A stretch of DNA of 64,000 nt from Eopsaltria australis (GCA_034509425.1 JAVTVJ010001205.1:1-64000); one strand, 5' to 3'. Positions 46,501-59,900 are shown, counted from the stretch's first letter. Notes: generated by a model not told the origin, from the sequence alone. Numbers and translations: made by a program.

Positions 46501-48760
46501 CAGGTACATGCAGCTCTCAAGGTGCTTAGCCCTGGGGACAGGTCACAGGGGAGCCACTGCATGTGTGCGCCCATGCTCGTGTGCTGGTATGTGAGTCTGG
46601 GAATGTTCGTGTCCATATCTGTGCACAAATGCACATGTACGCGTGTGCATGCAGCTATGCACATGTGAGAATGGACAGGGACATGTCTGTGTGTCTGTAT
46701 TTGTCAGGAACAGATTAAAGGGTTAGCTCACATGGCAGCTACTGCTGAATGGACCCTTCCTGGGATTTGGGTTCTTAGAGTTAATAGGATCACTGGAGCT
46801 CAAGACTGTCATCCCATCAAGATAAATGTCTCTAGTGCCCACTTTTAAGCAATCTGAATTCAATTAGGCTAATTGGAAAACAAGTAAAGAAGGATTGCAT
46901 TAATATAGCCTTATAGCATGAACCTCCGTCTGAGCATGGCGAGCCTAAATGCCAGTGCCCTCACACCCAGTCCGTGGTGCTCCCATCAGAAAGGGCTGCC
47001 TGGCTCCCAGAGCCTATTCCATACCCACAGTCCAGACAGACAGAAGGACAGCAAGATCTCTGTGCAATTTCTGGGTGCCAGACAGGACCCTGGGAGGTGG
47101 AGAAAACACAACTGACTCTCCTGGGCAGATCAAGCAAAGTCTCAGTAGAAAAACAAGAAAGGTGTGAGTGATGCAGTGACAGGAGGAGGCAGCAGCTTCC
47201 TCATGCATTATGCTTTCAAGAAGGTTCTGAAACTGCACCCTTAGGAATTTTTGGGGAGGAAAAAAGCAAAGCCTTTTTTTTAGTTGTTTTTAACAGTCTG
47301 CTGGATTATACAGAGTATGCAAACTGCAGGAGGGTACGGGTTCCCTCTAGGTGAATATTTCCTCCTTTTTCTTGCTTCCCTCCTATTGATTTGCAGTCTG
47401 ACCTTGGACGCCCCATTTATCTTTCAGGGAGGTCCTCCCTGCTGCACATCTTTGGTCTGGAGAGTGATGTCTCTCCTGCAGTGTGACTTCAGCTTCAAAT
47501 CTCTGCTCTGCAAGGCAGTAATTATTTCACCTGGACATAAAGAAAAAGCAGGAGAAAATGAAGGAGGAATCTGTGGCATTTTATGGTGCTGATTTCATTG
47601 TGTGAAACCACGTCCCATGTGTATGTCTCAACAGCGACAACAGGATGAAAACTATTTCCCTTTAGTCTTCACTATACATGTACAGGAAGGAGGTACAGCA
47701 GACAGATGCACTTTACAGATTGTCTGTCTTGAGAACTTTTGTTACTTTCCAAGCATAACTTCAGCAGAAATTTTAATAATGCATTGCAAAAAAATAAAAA
47801 AGGTGATGGAATGGGGGTATCCATTGGAAAGGCGGGGCCGCGGTCACACGAGCGAGGGAGGCCGCGGAGGGGAGAAATACTAAGAAATACTCTCAAATTT
47901 GATTCTGGTTGCCCCCATAAGTTTCCAAAGGTCAATGGGCTTTTGCAAAGCTGTGATGTACCACAGGATCAGTTTCTGAGGCTTCATACTAATGCAACAC
48001 ATATCCCAGAGGGTTGCAAGGGATTCAGCTGACAGCCAGGACATCAGACCCAAAGGGAAATGTTCAGTTACAGTTCTTTGCCATTCTAAAATCTCTGTGT
48101 AATCAGAGGAATCATTAGACTTCTTCCCTCCCTGGAGCACTGTAATGCCTCATGCGTGTCACACAGTCTGTGCCTGAAGCATGGCAAGAGAGAAAAGAGA
48201 GATCTAGAGCTGGAAGAGTCAGAGCTCTTTCTGCTCTTCTACAGAGTTATGGGGGTTTTTTTCAGGTATTTTTTCAAATTGGGATCAAGGAAGTGGCTTC
48301 CTCTTTCAACAATTCCACTTGCCTGCAAGAAGGATGCTACAGTGACAAATGTAGCTCCGTATGGAAATCACAAGTGGAGTTTTCTACTGCTGAGGAAAGA
48401 GGAGCCTTCTCTGTCAGGGAGGAAGGTCTCTTGTGTCCTGTGTGGGACTCGAGCACCCTGCTTCAGGGCTGGAAGGCTTTTTTGCTGCCTTCACATTGTG
48501 ATTAATAGCAAAAAAATCGAGTATTGACCCTGTAACTGACAACTTTGACAGGTACCCCAAAAGCAGCATCTGTGCCAGGATCCAATACCCTTTATGGCAC
48601 TGACTAAAGGGTTTTTGCTCCTTCGTCTCACATTCCTATCTTTCTTAGCTACAACAAGCAAAACTGATTCCCAATTTTGCCCAGGGCTTCTGGAGGGACA
48701 GGTATGTTTTGTGCTGGTTTTGAGTGCTGTAAACCCCCATCTTAAAATTAGAAGAAATTA
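43528..48760. other. Intergenic CPLX4-RAX
   Basis: No coding exon recognised. It includes the CT microsatellite, a TG/CA-rich stretch (46560-46690) and a small CpG-rich patch (47826-47875). Confidence 0.5.
44250..44395. repeat. CT-rich (TTCTC)n pentamer microsatellite
   Basis: About twelve TTCTC units (44310-44370) lie within a longer pyrimidine-rich tract. Confidence 0.9.
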
Positions 48761-48764
48761 GGGA

Positions 48765-48975
48765 CATTGCACAGTTCATTCATCTTCACTAATAGAGTTC
48801 CTGGGAAACACACATGTAGATTAAAGGAATACAATGGCCCCTGGCTGATTGCTTTGAGTACCCTCCAATGTCCCTACAATGGTATTGACTGGCTTTTTAT
48901 AGTGTGCACAAAAGCCACACTAACCTTTTCTTGTCTCTTCTGTTGGCCTTTTCTCTCTGTGCAAAGGGATGGCTG
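48765..48975 (+). promoter_or_regulatory. Candidate RAX upstream enhancer (CNS1-like) with Otx- and Sox-type sites
   Basis: GATTA at 48819-48823 lies close to ACAATGG at 48831-48837, and a second ACAATGG lies at 48876-48882, about 1.8 kb upstream of the RAX start. A conserved RAX enhancer (CNS1), bound by Otx2 and Sox2, is known about 2 kb upstream of the gene in frog and mammals. The assignment rests on position and motifs only. Confidence 0.4.
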
Positions 48976-49849
48976 AGTTCTTTCGGCCTCAAACCACCCC
49001 CTCCCCAGCAGTCAGTGAAGGCAAACCTCACCTGGGGCTAGGAAAAGCCGTGCACTCCTAAAATAAATCAACTTTAAGACATTAGAGCATAAACCTGCAA
49101 AAGGTGTGGACACTGGCAGAAGCAAGCACTGCCAATCTTTGAAGTGATTCCTCTGGAAAAATCTACATGGTATGGAGCCTATTGGGGCAGGAGGGGAATA
49201 AAAAAATGCAGATTTATTGAAAGAGATCATACTTATTAGACTAGCTAATACATCTGGAAAAACGAGCAGCAGCAGTGGTATTTTTCATTCACATACACTC
49301 TCCTCAGGCTTCAAATGGAAGCATGTTTAAAGCTAAGTGTAGGCTGAAAACCACTCTGGATGTTACTGGGTTTGTCATTTAAACCAGCTGGGACAAAAGA
49401 TAGCTGGTGCCTCAGAGGAACTGGGAAGTGCTAGTGTGAAAAGTGATAAAATGACAAAGACAAAAGCAGGAAAAATATTGATGCAGGAGACGTGATGTTG
49501 TTACCTGGTTGGTCCTGTGGTGGGTCCACGTCTTCCATCAAGCCAAGTACAAAATGATGTGTGGGATTTGGCTCCCTGTCTCACCTCCAAAAACATTTTG
49601 TACATCCCCCATGAAGCCATGCCCTGCCTGCTAACCCCCCAGCCCCACTCGCACCGTGGAGTACAAGATCACTGAATAAACTCTTCTCACAGGCTCTGTC
49701 CTATAGTAGCATACTGGAAAACTTCCTCGTAAATATTGCTTAGAGCTTCCTCGGGCTTGTGAAGTCTGAAAGGCTGAGCCCACCTCCTGCGTCCATCCAG
49801 TCCAGAAGCACCTGGTCTGTGAAGTGCCTTTGGAGGCAACCGGGCGCAG

Positions 49850-51600
49850 GGCGAGTGTCCCGCAGAGCACCAGCGCAGCGGCGTGTACCCCAGTGCCCCT
49901 GAGTCGGCCCGGGGCCGTGGATCGTCCCGCGGGGCAGCTTTCGAGCGGCCGCCGTGAAACCGGCGCACCTACAAACCGTCTGGGAGGGATCTGGGCTGCA
50001 GCTGTCGGGCAAGAGAAACGCGGCGAGGCTCCGAGAGCCGCCGAACAGTGCGGGGCCGCGCCGGGGACCCGCTGTCCTCCGGCCCGGCGCTCCCGGGCTC
50101 CCGTCCCTTCCCGTCCCGTTCGCTGAGTCCCCTTTACCGCGCCCCCAGCAGCGGCTCCCGCGGCTCCCGCCGTCCCGGCTCTGTCCCCCCGTGCCCGGCG
50201 CGCCTCTCGCCGCCCGTCCCACCGCGGTTTCCGACAGTGCTACCCCAGCCCAGGGGCTCCGACCGCGGCGCTCGTCCCGGGCCGGCCCCCGGCTGCAGCG
50301 GGGGCCGCCCCGCCCCGTCTCGGGGGCCCCGGATGGCATCGCCCGGCGCCGTCTGGGGCTGGGGTCGGGGCCAGCGGGGTGGGGCGGGGCAGCCGGCGGG
50401 GGCCAGGGGATGCCCTGCCTCCCCCTACATGCCGAAGAGGCGCGGGGGCCTCGCCTTCCCTCTCGCTTACCCCCCCCCCCCCCCCCATCCCCCGGCACTC
50501 CTCCTCCGCCCCAAGGAGGCCAGCCCGCCCGGCGACACCGTGCCAGACTTGCCCGCGCCGCCCGGGGGCCGGGTGTGCCAGACTTGCCCGCGCCGCCCGG
50601 GGGCCGGGTGAGATCGCAGCGCCGCGGCGGAGCTCCGGGCCGGCCGCCTCATGCACCCGCCCGGCGCCCCGCTCGCCATGGCCGAGGGCGCCTTCTCGCT
50701 GGCCGCCTCGGCGGCGCGGAGCCCCGGCGGCAACCCGTCGAGGCTGCACAGCATCGAGGCTATCCTGGGGTTCACCAAGGAAGACGGGCTGCTGGGCGCC
50801 TTCCCGCCCGACGGCAGCGCCAAGGAGGCGGACCGGCGAGGGCCCCGGCACTGCCTGTCCAAGATGTCCGGAGAGCCGCCGCCGGCCGAGCCCCAGGGCC
50901 GCGCCGAACGCTTTCAAGGTGAGCGCTGTGGACGAACGCCGGTTGTTGGGGGGCGGACGGGTGGACGCCGCTTCCCCGCGCTCTCGGGCAAGCCCCGCGG
51001 GGAGATCCCGCCGGTGACCCCCCCTGTCTTCCCCTCGCAGAGCCGTACTGTCCCGGCAGCGCCAGCCCCGAGCTGCCCGCTGGCAGCAGCGGCGAGGGGA
51101 AGCCGTCGGACGAGGAACAACCCAAGAAGAAACACCGGCGAAACCGCACCACCTTCACCACGTACCAGCTTCACGAGTTGGAGCGCGCCTTTGAGAAGTC
51201 CCACTACCCTGACGTGTACAGCCGCGAGGAGCTGGCCATGAAGGTCAATCTGCCCGAGGTCCGCGTTCAGGTAACACCCGGCTCGGCCCCCCGCGACGGC
51301 CCGGCCCCGACGGCCCCCGGCGCCGGGAAGCCACGCACGGCCCGGCCCGACGCGCCTCGGCGCAGCCTCGGGGTCCCGGCGGCCGGAGCAGCCCCTATGC
51401 GGCACGCCGGCCCGTGACCGCAGCACGGCTCCGGCCACACTCGTCCCGGCCGGTGCGCTGCTGAGCGGCCACTCGGGGCCCCACTGGAGCGCTGGGCGCG
51501 GCTGCCGCACAGCCGCGGACCGGCCCGGCCGGCGGGACAGCGCGGGGCTCGGGGCCGACCTGCGTCTGGCAGCCGCGTCGTCGGTGCTGCTGCCTTTGAG
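49850..51600. promoter_or_regulatory. RAX CpG island
   Basis: A long, very CpG-dense block spans the RAX promoter, 5'UTR, exons 1-2 and part of intron 2. This is usual for developmental homeobox genes. It includes a C run at about 50470-50486. Confidence 0.8.
50541..50610 (+). repeat. Perfect 35-bp tandem duplication in the RAX 5'UTR/promoter
   Basis: Two identical 35-bp units (50541-50575 and 50576-50610), starting TGCCAGACTTGCCC and ending GGGCCGGGTG, lie 41 bp upstream of the RAX ATG. Confidence 0.95.
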
Positions 51601-52315
51601 TGTCGTGTCCCAACCCGGGGCCGCTGAACCCACTGTGTGCCAGGGCGGTGGTAGGTGGATGGGCGGGCCAGCTCCACTGCGGGACTGTTTTCCACCGAGT
51701 GCAGGGCTGTGGGTCGTGGAGGAACACTCGAGCCCCTCAAATCCCCTTCTGCCCCAGCTCGGCAAGGCCTGTTTCCCTCGCTCTGTTTTATGTGCACTGC
51801 TGCAGCCAGGGGAGAGACTCTGTCCACCGCCTGGGGCCTGGCTGATACAGCTCTGCTTGCAGGTTTGGTTTCAGAACAGACGGGCTAAGTGGAGGCGGCA
51901 GGAGAAACTGGAGGTGACCTCCATGAAGCTTCAGGACTCGCCCATCCTCTCGTTTAACCGCTCACCACAGGCAACACCCATGGGCCCCATGAGCAGCAGC
52001 CTGCCCCTGGAGACGTGGCTTAGCCCACCGGTGCCCAGCAGCACGGCCCTGCAGACCCTGCCTGGCTTTGTGGCCTCAACGCAGAGCCTGCCTGGCAGCT
52101 ACACACCACCACCCTTCCTGAACTCTCCGGCAGTGACCCACGCGCTGCAGCCCCTGGGGGCCATGGGGCCACCACTGCCTTATCAGTGTGGGGCCACCTT
52201 TGTGGACAAGTTCCCTTTGGATGAGGCAGACCCACGCAACACCAGCATTGCCACCCTGCGGCTGAAGGCCAAGGAGCACATCCAGTCCATCGGCAAACCC
52301 TGGCAGACAATCTGA
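50651..52315 (+). CDS. RAX: RAX (retina and anterior neural fold homeobox), 3 exons
   Basis: Coding exons 50651-50918, 51041-51270 and 51863-52315 join to 316 residues. The octapeptide HSIEAILGF lies at 33-41. A paired-class homeodomain occupies about 121-180 (RRNRTTF...[11 protein letters not shown], Gln at homeodomain position 50), split by intron 2 after position 46. The C-terminal OAR motif ([14 protein letters not shown]) lies at about 294-307. RAX is a nuclear transcription factor required for eye-field specification and retinal progenitors. I chose the first ATG (50651). Met10 (50678) is a possible alternative. Neighbours CPLX4 and LMAN1 support RAX rather than RAX2. Confidence 0.96.
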
Positions 52316-52663
52316 ACTCCCTGGGAGAAAGCCATGGGGAAGGCGCATCCCAGAATGCCCAAGGGACACTCTTACCCTGCCTTGGCTGCCCTGGATGGCC
52401 AGGCACAGGAGGGCTGTCCTTTGTACCAGCCTTTCCCCCACACCTTGACTTGCTTTTGTATTTTGTGGTCCTTTTAATTCCCTTTTCCACAACCCCTGAA
52501 GAGTTAGGGGCCTGATCATAGCTTAGGAAAAACAATCTCTTTTCCTCTCCCTCCTTGGCTGGATGCTTTAGTTGCAAAAAAAGCTACAGTAGGGCAAAGA
52601 GCTGTGTAAGGTGGCTGATAGCCCAGGACTGCCGTACCTGGGAAGGGGGTTCTGCTTTTGCAC

Positions 52664-52669
52664 CATTAA
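52664..52669 (+). terminator. RAX: Possible RAX poly(A) signal
   Basis: ATTAAA about 350 bp after the stop codon. No AATAAA is seen closer, so the true end may be elsewhere. Confidence 0.35.
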
Positions 52670-55600
52670 ATGGTACCATCTGCATGGAGGCTGTGCATCA
52701 TGTTTCTGCACCCAAATGGACATCTTGGGCTGGACCCTCCGCTCCATGTGATGCACAGAGGGGTGGGAGATGCCTGGCTGTGGGGTCTTCTCTGTCCTCC
52801 TCCAGCAGCAGAACCCTGCCCAATCTGGCTGTGGCATTGGGGGCTGCAGCCCCATGTAGGAGAGTGTGCCCAGATGGAAGTGGGCACAGAGAGGCTGAAG
52901 CCCTGGCAGTCCTTGGGCCAGGCACACAGCTTCCACAACTGCCCTTGTGGAGCAGTGCCAGGCTCAAGTGGGCTTTGCAGGCCAGAGTCAGTGGCAGTCC
53001 TTGCTGCCTCTGCAGAGAAGGGGAATGGCAGGACCCTCAGGGCCCCTGGCCCCTGCAGCCCAGCTGCCACAGAGGGAGACAGACGGTCTCTGGCTGGGCA
53101 CTGACACCCAGGTGGGGCCTGGCAGGCTCATCTTGCCTGCTCTGGCTGCCCAGCACAGCCCCTGGAAGCTGGCACAGAGCTGGGCCATGCCCACTCCCCT
53201 GCCCACCCAGTGCCCATTGTCAGGCTGCTGAAACTAAAACTGCGGCATCTTTATTTTTCATTATCTCCGTTACTGCCTGTAATGGGGCTGAGAAGCTGTA
53301 ATGAAACACTCCTTCTCCTCTGCTGGGCATGGGGTACTCTACACACTCAGGAGGTTGTGACAATTAATGTTTCTCATTAGGGAAGAGAGAAGGATGCACA
53401 AGTGCCCTCATTGTGTCCTGGGGATGATTCAATGCAGACTGGGAGACCTCTCCTTTCACCATTTCCCACTCGTTGTGGCCAGACAAAGGCTGGCATCTAA
53501 TTATAGTTTCACAATCTGTGCATATCTTTTAAGAGTCCTGTCAGAAACAAGTATGTCAGCTTTGTTCAGCTTCACTTCAGCGAGCTTTTAAACCTTAGAC
53601 AGCAGTTTCTAAACATCCCTTCATAGCCTTCTCCAGAGCAGCCCCTGTCTATTGTATGGAGAGCTTCTTTTACAGATAATAATAGGAATCCCTCTTGTTT
53701 TCAAATGCCTTTTCCTCTGTCCTCAGCCTCTCTGCAATTCCAACCTGCCTCTCTGGACCAGAGCACACACTGTGTTCAGGACCCCCAGCCTCCCTTCCCT
53801 GAGCTGTGCTGGTCCAGGGCACGCAGGGAAGCCAAGTGAGTGGTCCCCCCTGAATTTGGGGGGAATGAAGCCCTGCTGGTCTCTGGACTCGACAATTCTA
53901 CTGTGTGTGCATTTGTGGTGGTGCCTACCCTTCCCAGCACACATCTCTTTGCTTCCTTGGCAGAGAGAGGAAGTGCTGCCAGGAACAGAACTGCCGTTGC
54001 TCTCAGGACCAGGGAGGTATTTTGCTAACTTCTAGTAAGGACACCTGAGTAAAAGAGGAGAACAAAAATCATATTGGTTCCGTTTTTAGGTCTTATTCTA
54101 GTGGTCCTTTCACAGGTGAGCTTTGCTTGCACCGTCAGTGATGTTGGAGTTGCAAGAAGGCATGGCTTTTCTGGTGGCTGCAAGAGAAGAGTTTCTCTTG
54201 GTGTGCTTGAGAAGTGCCTGCATAGCCTGGCCTGTGTCAGCAAGAGACACTAATGAGTGACTGTACAGGCTCTGAACACTATTCCTTCTCAGGGTAAGAA
54301 CAATCTCACTTGTCCTTACTTGGCTGCAGTCCAGCTGTGGCTCTGAACCTGAGAACCCTCCTGCAGGTGAGCACATTAAACTGCTGGCCAAAAGTTCACA
54401 CTGGTGCTTATTGCTCATGGTTAATAAGCAACTCCCCAAGATTTCAATAGTGCTTTCCCACATTTAGGCATTACTAACCTCCCTTTCTCTTACCTACAGT
54501 TCTTCTGTATCCTGTATAGTCATTGGAAAGAAGCCCTTGAGTTTCTCATCAGCTGTCACCAGCACTGATGCTTGGTTACTTGAGGTAGTCAAAGACTGGC
54601 AGTAGATAAAACCACAATGACAGGGCAGCAGAAGTAGCAGCTGAAGATACCTGCTCGCTTTTAATAAGGTCCTGATCCAGCACCTGCAAACAAATAAAGA
54701 AAGATTATGGCAAGCTCTGGTGGCTGTTCTTTTACTGGCATATTAAACAGGTCTTTCTTATACCTTGTACATGTGAACCCTGTAGTGGATCGACTGTGTG
54801 CAGTCATGTCCTTCAAGGAAGCTGTGAGTTTATTGCTAAAAATGAATATTTTACCAGCTACACATAAGTGGGCAAATAAAGACACAGAGGCACATGCAAA
54901 CACATCTTTCTTCTAGTCTGTCTAGTTTTCCATGTTCCTACACTTTCTTTCAAATTGCCCCATTCCATTTTAAAAGCTTGTTTGTCCATTTTGTTGTAAA
55001 TATCTTCTCCTTAATTGGGTGCTGAGTCTAATAATCCTGCCTCAGCTTGTTAACTGTACAATACCAGTCAGAGTTAATGACCCATTAGTGATTAATTCTT
55101 TAAACAGCATCTAATTGCTCACTGTAAAGCCTTTTCTTAAAACTGGATTAAATCATCTAGATCCTTAATCACTTCTTTACTCTAACTTTGCTAAGGCTAT
55201 TAGCATGGTCTCCTGAGTGGTCTGTTTCTTCTTTTGCTTAAACTGTATTAGCAAGATAATATTTTTAGGGTCGATACTTGACTTCTTTGCAACACCTGAA
55301 GTTTGAAGGAAGAATAATACAGATAAAAGACTGCCAGGGAATGAACAATTATGAGGAAAATGCCATGATGGAATTTGATCTCAATAGTGTAGTCTGGTCT
55401 CCCTCCTTCCTATCCCTGCCCAAAGTCCTGTCAGTATTCAAGAAAACTAGGAGATACCTGAGCTCTTTAATTTTGACTTGAGGTTCAGCTCATTGGCTTC
55501 CCGGTGGAGCAGGACTGTCTCTGTGTGCAGGAGGGACCCTCAGTCCCTGCTGGGTGGCTCTGAAGCTGCCATTCCCTCCGGAGCATCAGGCTGGCTGTTG

Positions 55601-56304
55601 TGTGTGCTACTGCCGTGGCAGCTCACAGCCTCTATGACATGAAAACACACATGGCTCAGCCATAGTTTGAATTTCTGTTACTAGCTGCTGGGGTTGAGGG
55701 CAATACTGTTCCCTTGCTCTGTGCAGAAAGTTGAAGAATCTTGTTTCCATCCGCCCTGGCTACATCTGCCAAGCATTTCAGTTATGGAAATTCAGTTTCT
55801 TACTATTGAAATATCTCAAGTAGCTGTTCAAAGCTACTGGTTACATCTTTTCTTGTCTCTACGGACATACTATGAAAGCCAACAGGCATTAATTCAAGGG
55901 GGTTCCCTTCAGCTACAGTGTTTCAGCTTTTCTCTTCTATGCAGTCAGCCATCCTCCTTTGTCACTGTTACAAACCTTGGGACTTGCTTCAGTAGTTTGT
56001 CAGTCACAGAGTACCCACCCACAAAATGCTAGCATAGGAGAAAATAGTGGAACAAACCAAACCAAACCAAACCAACAAATTATAATAAAACAACAAAAGA
56101 AAAACCAAACCCAAACAAAACCAAAACAAATTTTAAAAATTTTAGAAAAAAAAGAGAGCGAAACGAAAAGCTCGTTAGACCAGGACGCTGACATTACCAG
56201 TTTCACTGGTAAAATTAATACCGTGTCTCTTCTCTGAGCATCTCTTGTGTTCTTCCAAGGCATTATGTCAAAACTGGCTGACATTTGGCAGTCATCCCTG
56301 TGTC
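52670..56304. other. Intergenic downstream of RAX
   Basis: No coding exon recognised. The block at 54950-55280 is rich in homeodomain-type TAAT/ATTA motifs and looks like a candidate conserved non-coding element. An A-rich CCAAAC-type tract lies at 56050-56150. Confidence 0.45.
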
Positions 56305-56309
56305 ATATG

Positions 56310-56848
56310 TGTGGTAGTTTGAAAGCAAATCAGTGAGAGGCTCAAAGTCAGAACTACAATTTAATAGAAAAAAATGTAATAATACAAAAACACTGACAGA
56401 GTCAGAATACAACCTGACACCCTGTCGGTCAGGATGTTGGTAGTAGTCCACTTAGAAGGTGGTTGCAGTCCTCTGGGAGTGATAGATGTGATTCTGTTGA
56501 AGCAGTGATCCTGTGAAAGGTGTAGTTCTCCTCTGAAGGTCCAGTGGTGGTGTAGAAGGATCTGGTCTTCCTCTGGGAATCCAGTGGAAAAGCTGGCTTG
56601 TGATGTTTCAAATCCCAGTTTATATGCAGATCGGGATACATTGGTTCCTCCCCCTGGGCGGGGCATCTTACAATGGGATGATGGGCCATTAGCTGCAGTC
56701 GTTGGGGATGAGCAAAGTAAAGTGCCCCACTTGGCTCTAACAGCTGGCCCATTAGAAAACGTTCTGCAGCCATCAGGAACACTGCCCCACCCGGCCCCAA
56801 CATCCCATGAAGATGGTGATAGAATACATACCATTGTAACCTAAGACA
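56310..56848 (-). repeat. ERV-B 3' LTR
   Basis: 539 bp, identical to the 5' LTR except for one base. The TATA-like CATATAAA lies at 56619-56626. Confidence 0.95.
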
Positions 56849-56872
56849 TTATCCACCCCTTATTCTATCACC
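56849..56872 (-). promoter_or_regulatory. ERV-B polypurine tract
   Basis: The - strand reads AATAAGGGGTGGATAA directly before the 3' LTR and shares GGGGTGGA with ERV-A. Confidence 0.7.
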
Positions 56873-56914
56873 ATCTATGTGATACCCAAACCAATATCCC
56901 TTTTAAACTTTACA

Positions 56915-56935
56915 TATATATATATACATATACAA
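56915..56935. repeat. (TA)n microsatellite
   Basis: TATATATATA with CATATAC flanks, between the ERV-B integrase end and its 3' LTR. Confidence 0.85.
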
Positions 56936-56942
56936 TGAAACT

Positions 56943-59900
56943 TTACACACAGTTCTCACTTAAAATTAAGTTTCCTTGTGGTACACAATGGGTTTCCCCA
57001 TCTTTCTGCATTACCCACCAAGTGTAACCAGGTCCTTGAGCAAAAACAACCCCGCAGATGGGTTTGCCTTTGTCTGAGGTGGGACTAATCCAAACAGTCT
57101 TTCCTAAAATACTTCTCATGTGTACCACAGGGACTCTATCTCCGTCCACTGTGTGCAAGGGTTCAGACTGGGCAGGACCAGCTCGATTGATGGAGCCTCG
57201 TGTGTTGACCATCCAGGTGGCCTTTGCTAAGTTCATTTCCCAATTTTTGAAGGTCCACCTGCCAAGTGCCTTCAGGGTGGTCTTAAGTAGTCTGTTGCAC
57301 CGTTCAACTTTCCCAGCAGCTGGTGCATGATAAGGGATATGATATATCCACTTGATGCCATGTTCTCTGGCCCAGCTGTTTATAAGGCCATCCTTGAAAT
57401 GGGTCCCGTTGTCCGACTCAATTCTCTCAGGGGTGCCATGTCTCCACAAGACTTGCTTTTCCAGGCCTATGATGGTGTTTCGGGCAGTAGCATGAGGCAC
57501 AGCGTAGGTCTCCAACCATCCAGTGGTTGCTTCCACCATGGTCAGCATGTAGCGCTTGCTTTGGCGGGTTTGGGGAAGGGTGATATAGTCAATTTGCCAG
57601 GCTTCCCCATACCTATACTTCGACCATCGTCCACCGTACCACAGAGGCTTCACCCGCTTGGCCTGCTTGATCATAGCGCAGGTCTCGCAGCCATGGATGA
57701 CTTGTGAGATGCTGTCCATGGTCAAGTCCACCCCTCGATCACGAGCCCATCGGTACGTTGCATCTCTTCCCTGATGACTAGAGGCATCATGGGCCCAACG
57801 AGCTAGAAATAATTCTCCCTTGTGCTGCCAGTCCAGATCCACCTGTGATACTCTCAGTTTGGCAGCTTGGTCCACCTGCACATTGTTACGATGCTCTTTA
57901 TTGGCCCGACTCTTGGGTACATGTGCATCCACGTGTCAAACCTCCACAGTCAGTCTCTCTACACAGGTAGTGATGTCCTGCCAAATCTCAGCGGCCCAGA
58001 TGGGTTTCCCTCTGCGCTGCCAGTTGGCCTTTCTCCAGCAATTCAACCAACCCCACAAAGCGTTAGCTACCATCCAGGAGTCAGTGTAGAGATAGAGCCG
58101 AGGCCACTTCTCTCGCTCAGCAATATCCAAAGCCAGCTGGACGGCTGTAAGCTCTGCAACCTGACTCGATCCACATTCTCCCTCAGTAGCTTGTGCAACT
58201 CGTCGTGTGGGGCTCCATACAGCAGCTTTCCACTTCCGGTTAGTGCCCACAATTCGGCAGGAACCATCAGTGAAGAGGGCATATCATCTTTCACTCTCCG
58301 GTAGCTCGTTATATGGTGGGGCTTCCTCAGCACGTGTCACTTGCCCCTCCTCTTCTTCAGAAGATAATCCAAAAGTCTCACCTTCAGGCCAGTTTGTTAT
58401 AATTTCCAGAATCCCAGGGCGATTAGGGTTTCCTATCCAGGCTCGCTGTGTGATCAGAGCGATCCACTTGCTCCACGTGGCGTCAGTAGCATGGTGTGTG
58501 GAAGGAACCCTTCCCTTGAACATCCAACCCAGCACTGGTAGTCGGGGTGCCAGAAGCAGCTGTGCTTTGGTACCAATTACTTCCGAGGCAGCTCGAACCC
58601 CTTCATAAGCTGCAAGAATCTCTTTCTCGGTTGGGGTATAGCTGGCCTCAGATCCTTTGTATCCCCGACTCCAGAACCCAAGTGGTCATCCTCGAGTCTC
58701 TTCAGGTCCCTTCTGCCACAGGCTCCAGGATGGACCATTCTCCCCGGCCGCAGTGTAGAGCACATTTTTCACATCCTGCCCTGTTCTGACTGGCCCAAGG
58801 GCTACTGCATGGGCAATCTCCTGCTTAATTTGTTCAAATGCTTGTTGTTGCTCAGGACCCCACTGGAAATCATTTCTTTTTCGTGTCACGAGGTAAAGAG
58901 GGCTTATAATTGTGCTGTATTCTGGGATATGCATTCTCCAAAACCCGACAGCTCCTAGAAAAGACTGGGTTTCCTTCTTGTTCGTAGGTGGGGACATAGC
59001 AGTGATCTTCTTGATTACTTCTGTTAGGATCTGGCAACGTCTATCTTGCCACTTGACTCCTAAAAACTGGATTTCTTGAGCGGGTCCCTTAACCTTACTT
59101 CGCTTGATGGCAAAACCAGCTCTTAGGAGAATCTGGATGATCTTCTTTCCTTTCTCAAATACTTCCTCTGCTGTGTTCGCCCATACGATAATGTCGTCGA
59201 TGTACTGCAGATGTTCTGGAGCCTCACCCTTTTCCAGTGCAGCCTGGATGAGTCCATGGCAGATGGTGGGGCTGTGCTTCCACCCCTGGGGAAGTCTGTT
59301 CCAGGTGTACTGCACGCCCCTCCAGGTGAAAGCAAACTGAGGCCTGCACTCTGCTGCCAGAGGAATGGAGAAAAAGGCATTGGCAATATCGATGGTCGCA
59401 TACCACTTTGCTGGCTTGGATTCCAGTTCATACTGAAGTTCCAACATGTCTGGCACAGCAGCACTCAGTGGTGGTGTGACCTCATTCAGGCCACGATAAT
59501 CCACTCTCAGTCTCCATTCTCCACTGGACTTACGCACTGGCCATATAGGGCTGTTAAAGGGTGAATGAGCTTTGCTGACCACCCCTTGGCTCTCCAGTTT
59601 ACGAATCATCTCGTGGATGGGAACCATAGAGTCTCTGTCTGTGCGGTACTGCCGTTGGTGTACTGTCGCCGTGGGGATTGGTACCTGTTCTTCTTCAACT
59701 TCTAGCAGTCCCACAGCAGAGGGGTCATCTGAGAGACCAGGCAAGGTATTTAGCTGTTGGATGTCTTCTGTTTCTACTGCGGCTATCCCGAAAGCCCAAC
59801 AGTGTCCTTTTGGGTCTTTGAAATACCCATTTCTAAGAGAGTCTATGCCCAGGATGCATGGGGCCTCTGGGCCGGTCATGATGGGGTGTTTCTGCCACTC

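Noticed and set aside
49740..50922. Several long open frames on both strands around RAX exon 1
   Set aside because: GC-rich DNA has few stops, and none shows a domain. The RAX octapeptide fixes the true frame.
51584..52315. Open frame starting at 51584 as a stand-alone protein
   Set aside because: Only 51863-52315 is coding (RAX exon 3, after an AG acceptor). The upstream part is intron.
56361..56834. 157-residue frame duplicated at 61949-62422
   Set aside because: Both copies lie inside the ERV-B LTRs, so identity reflects LTR identity and not a gene family.
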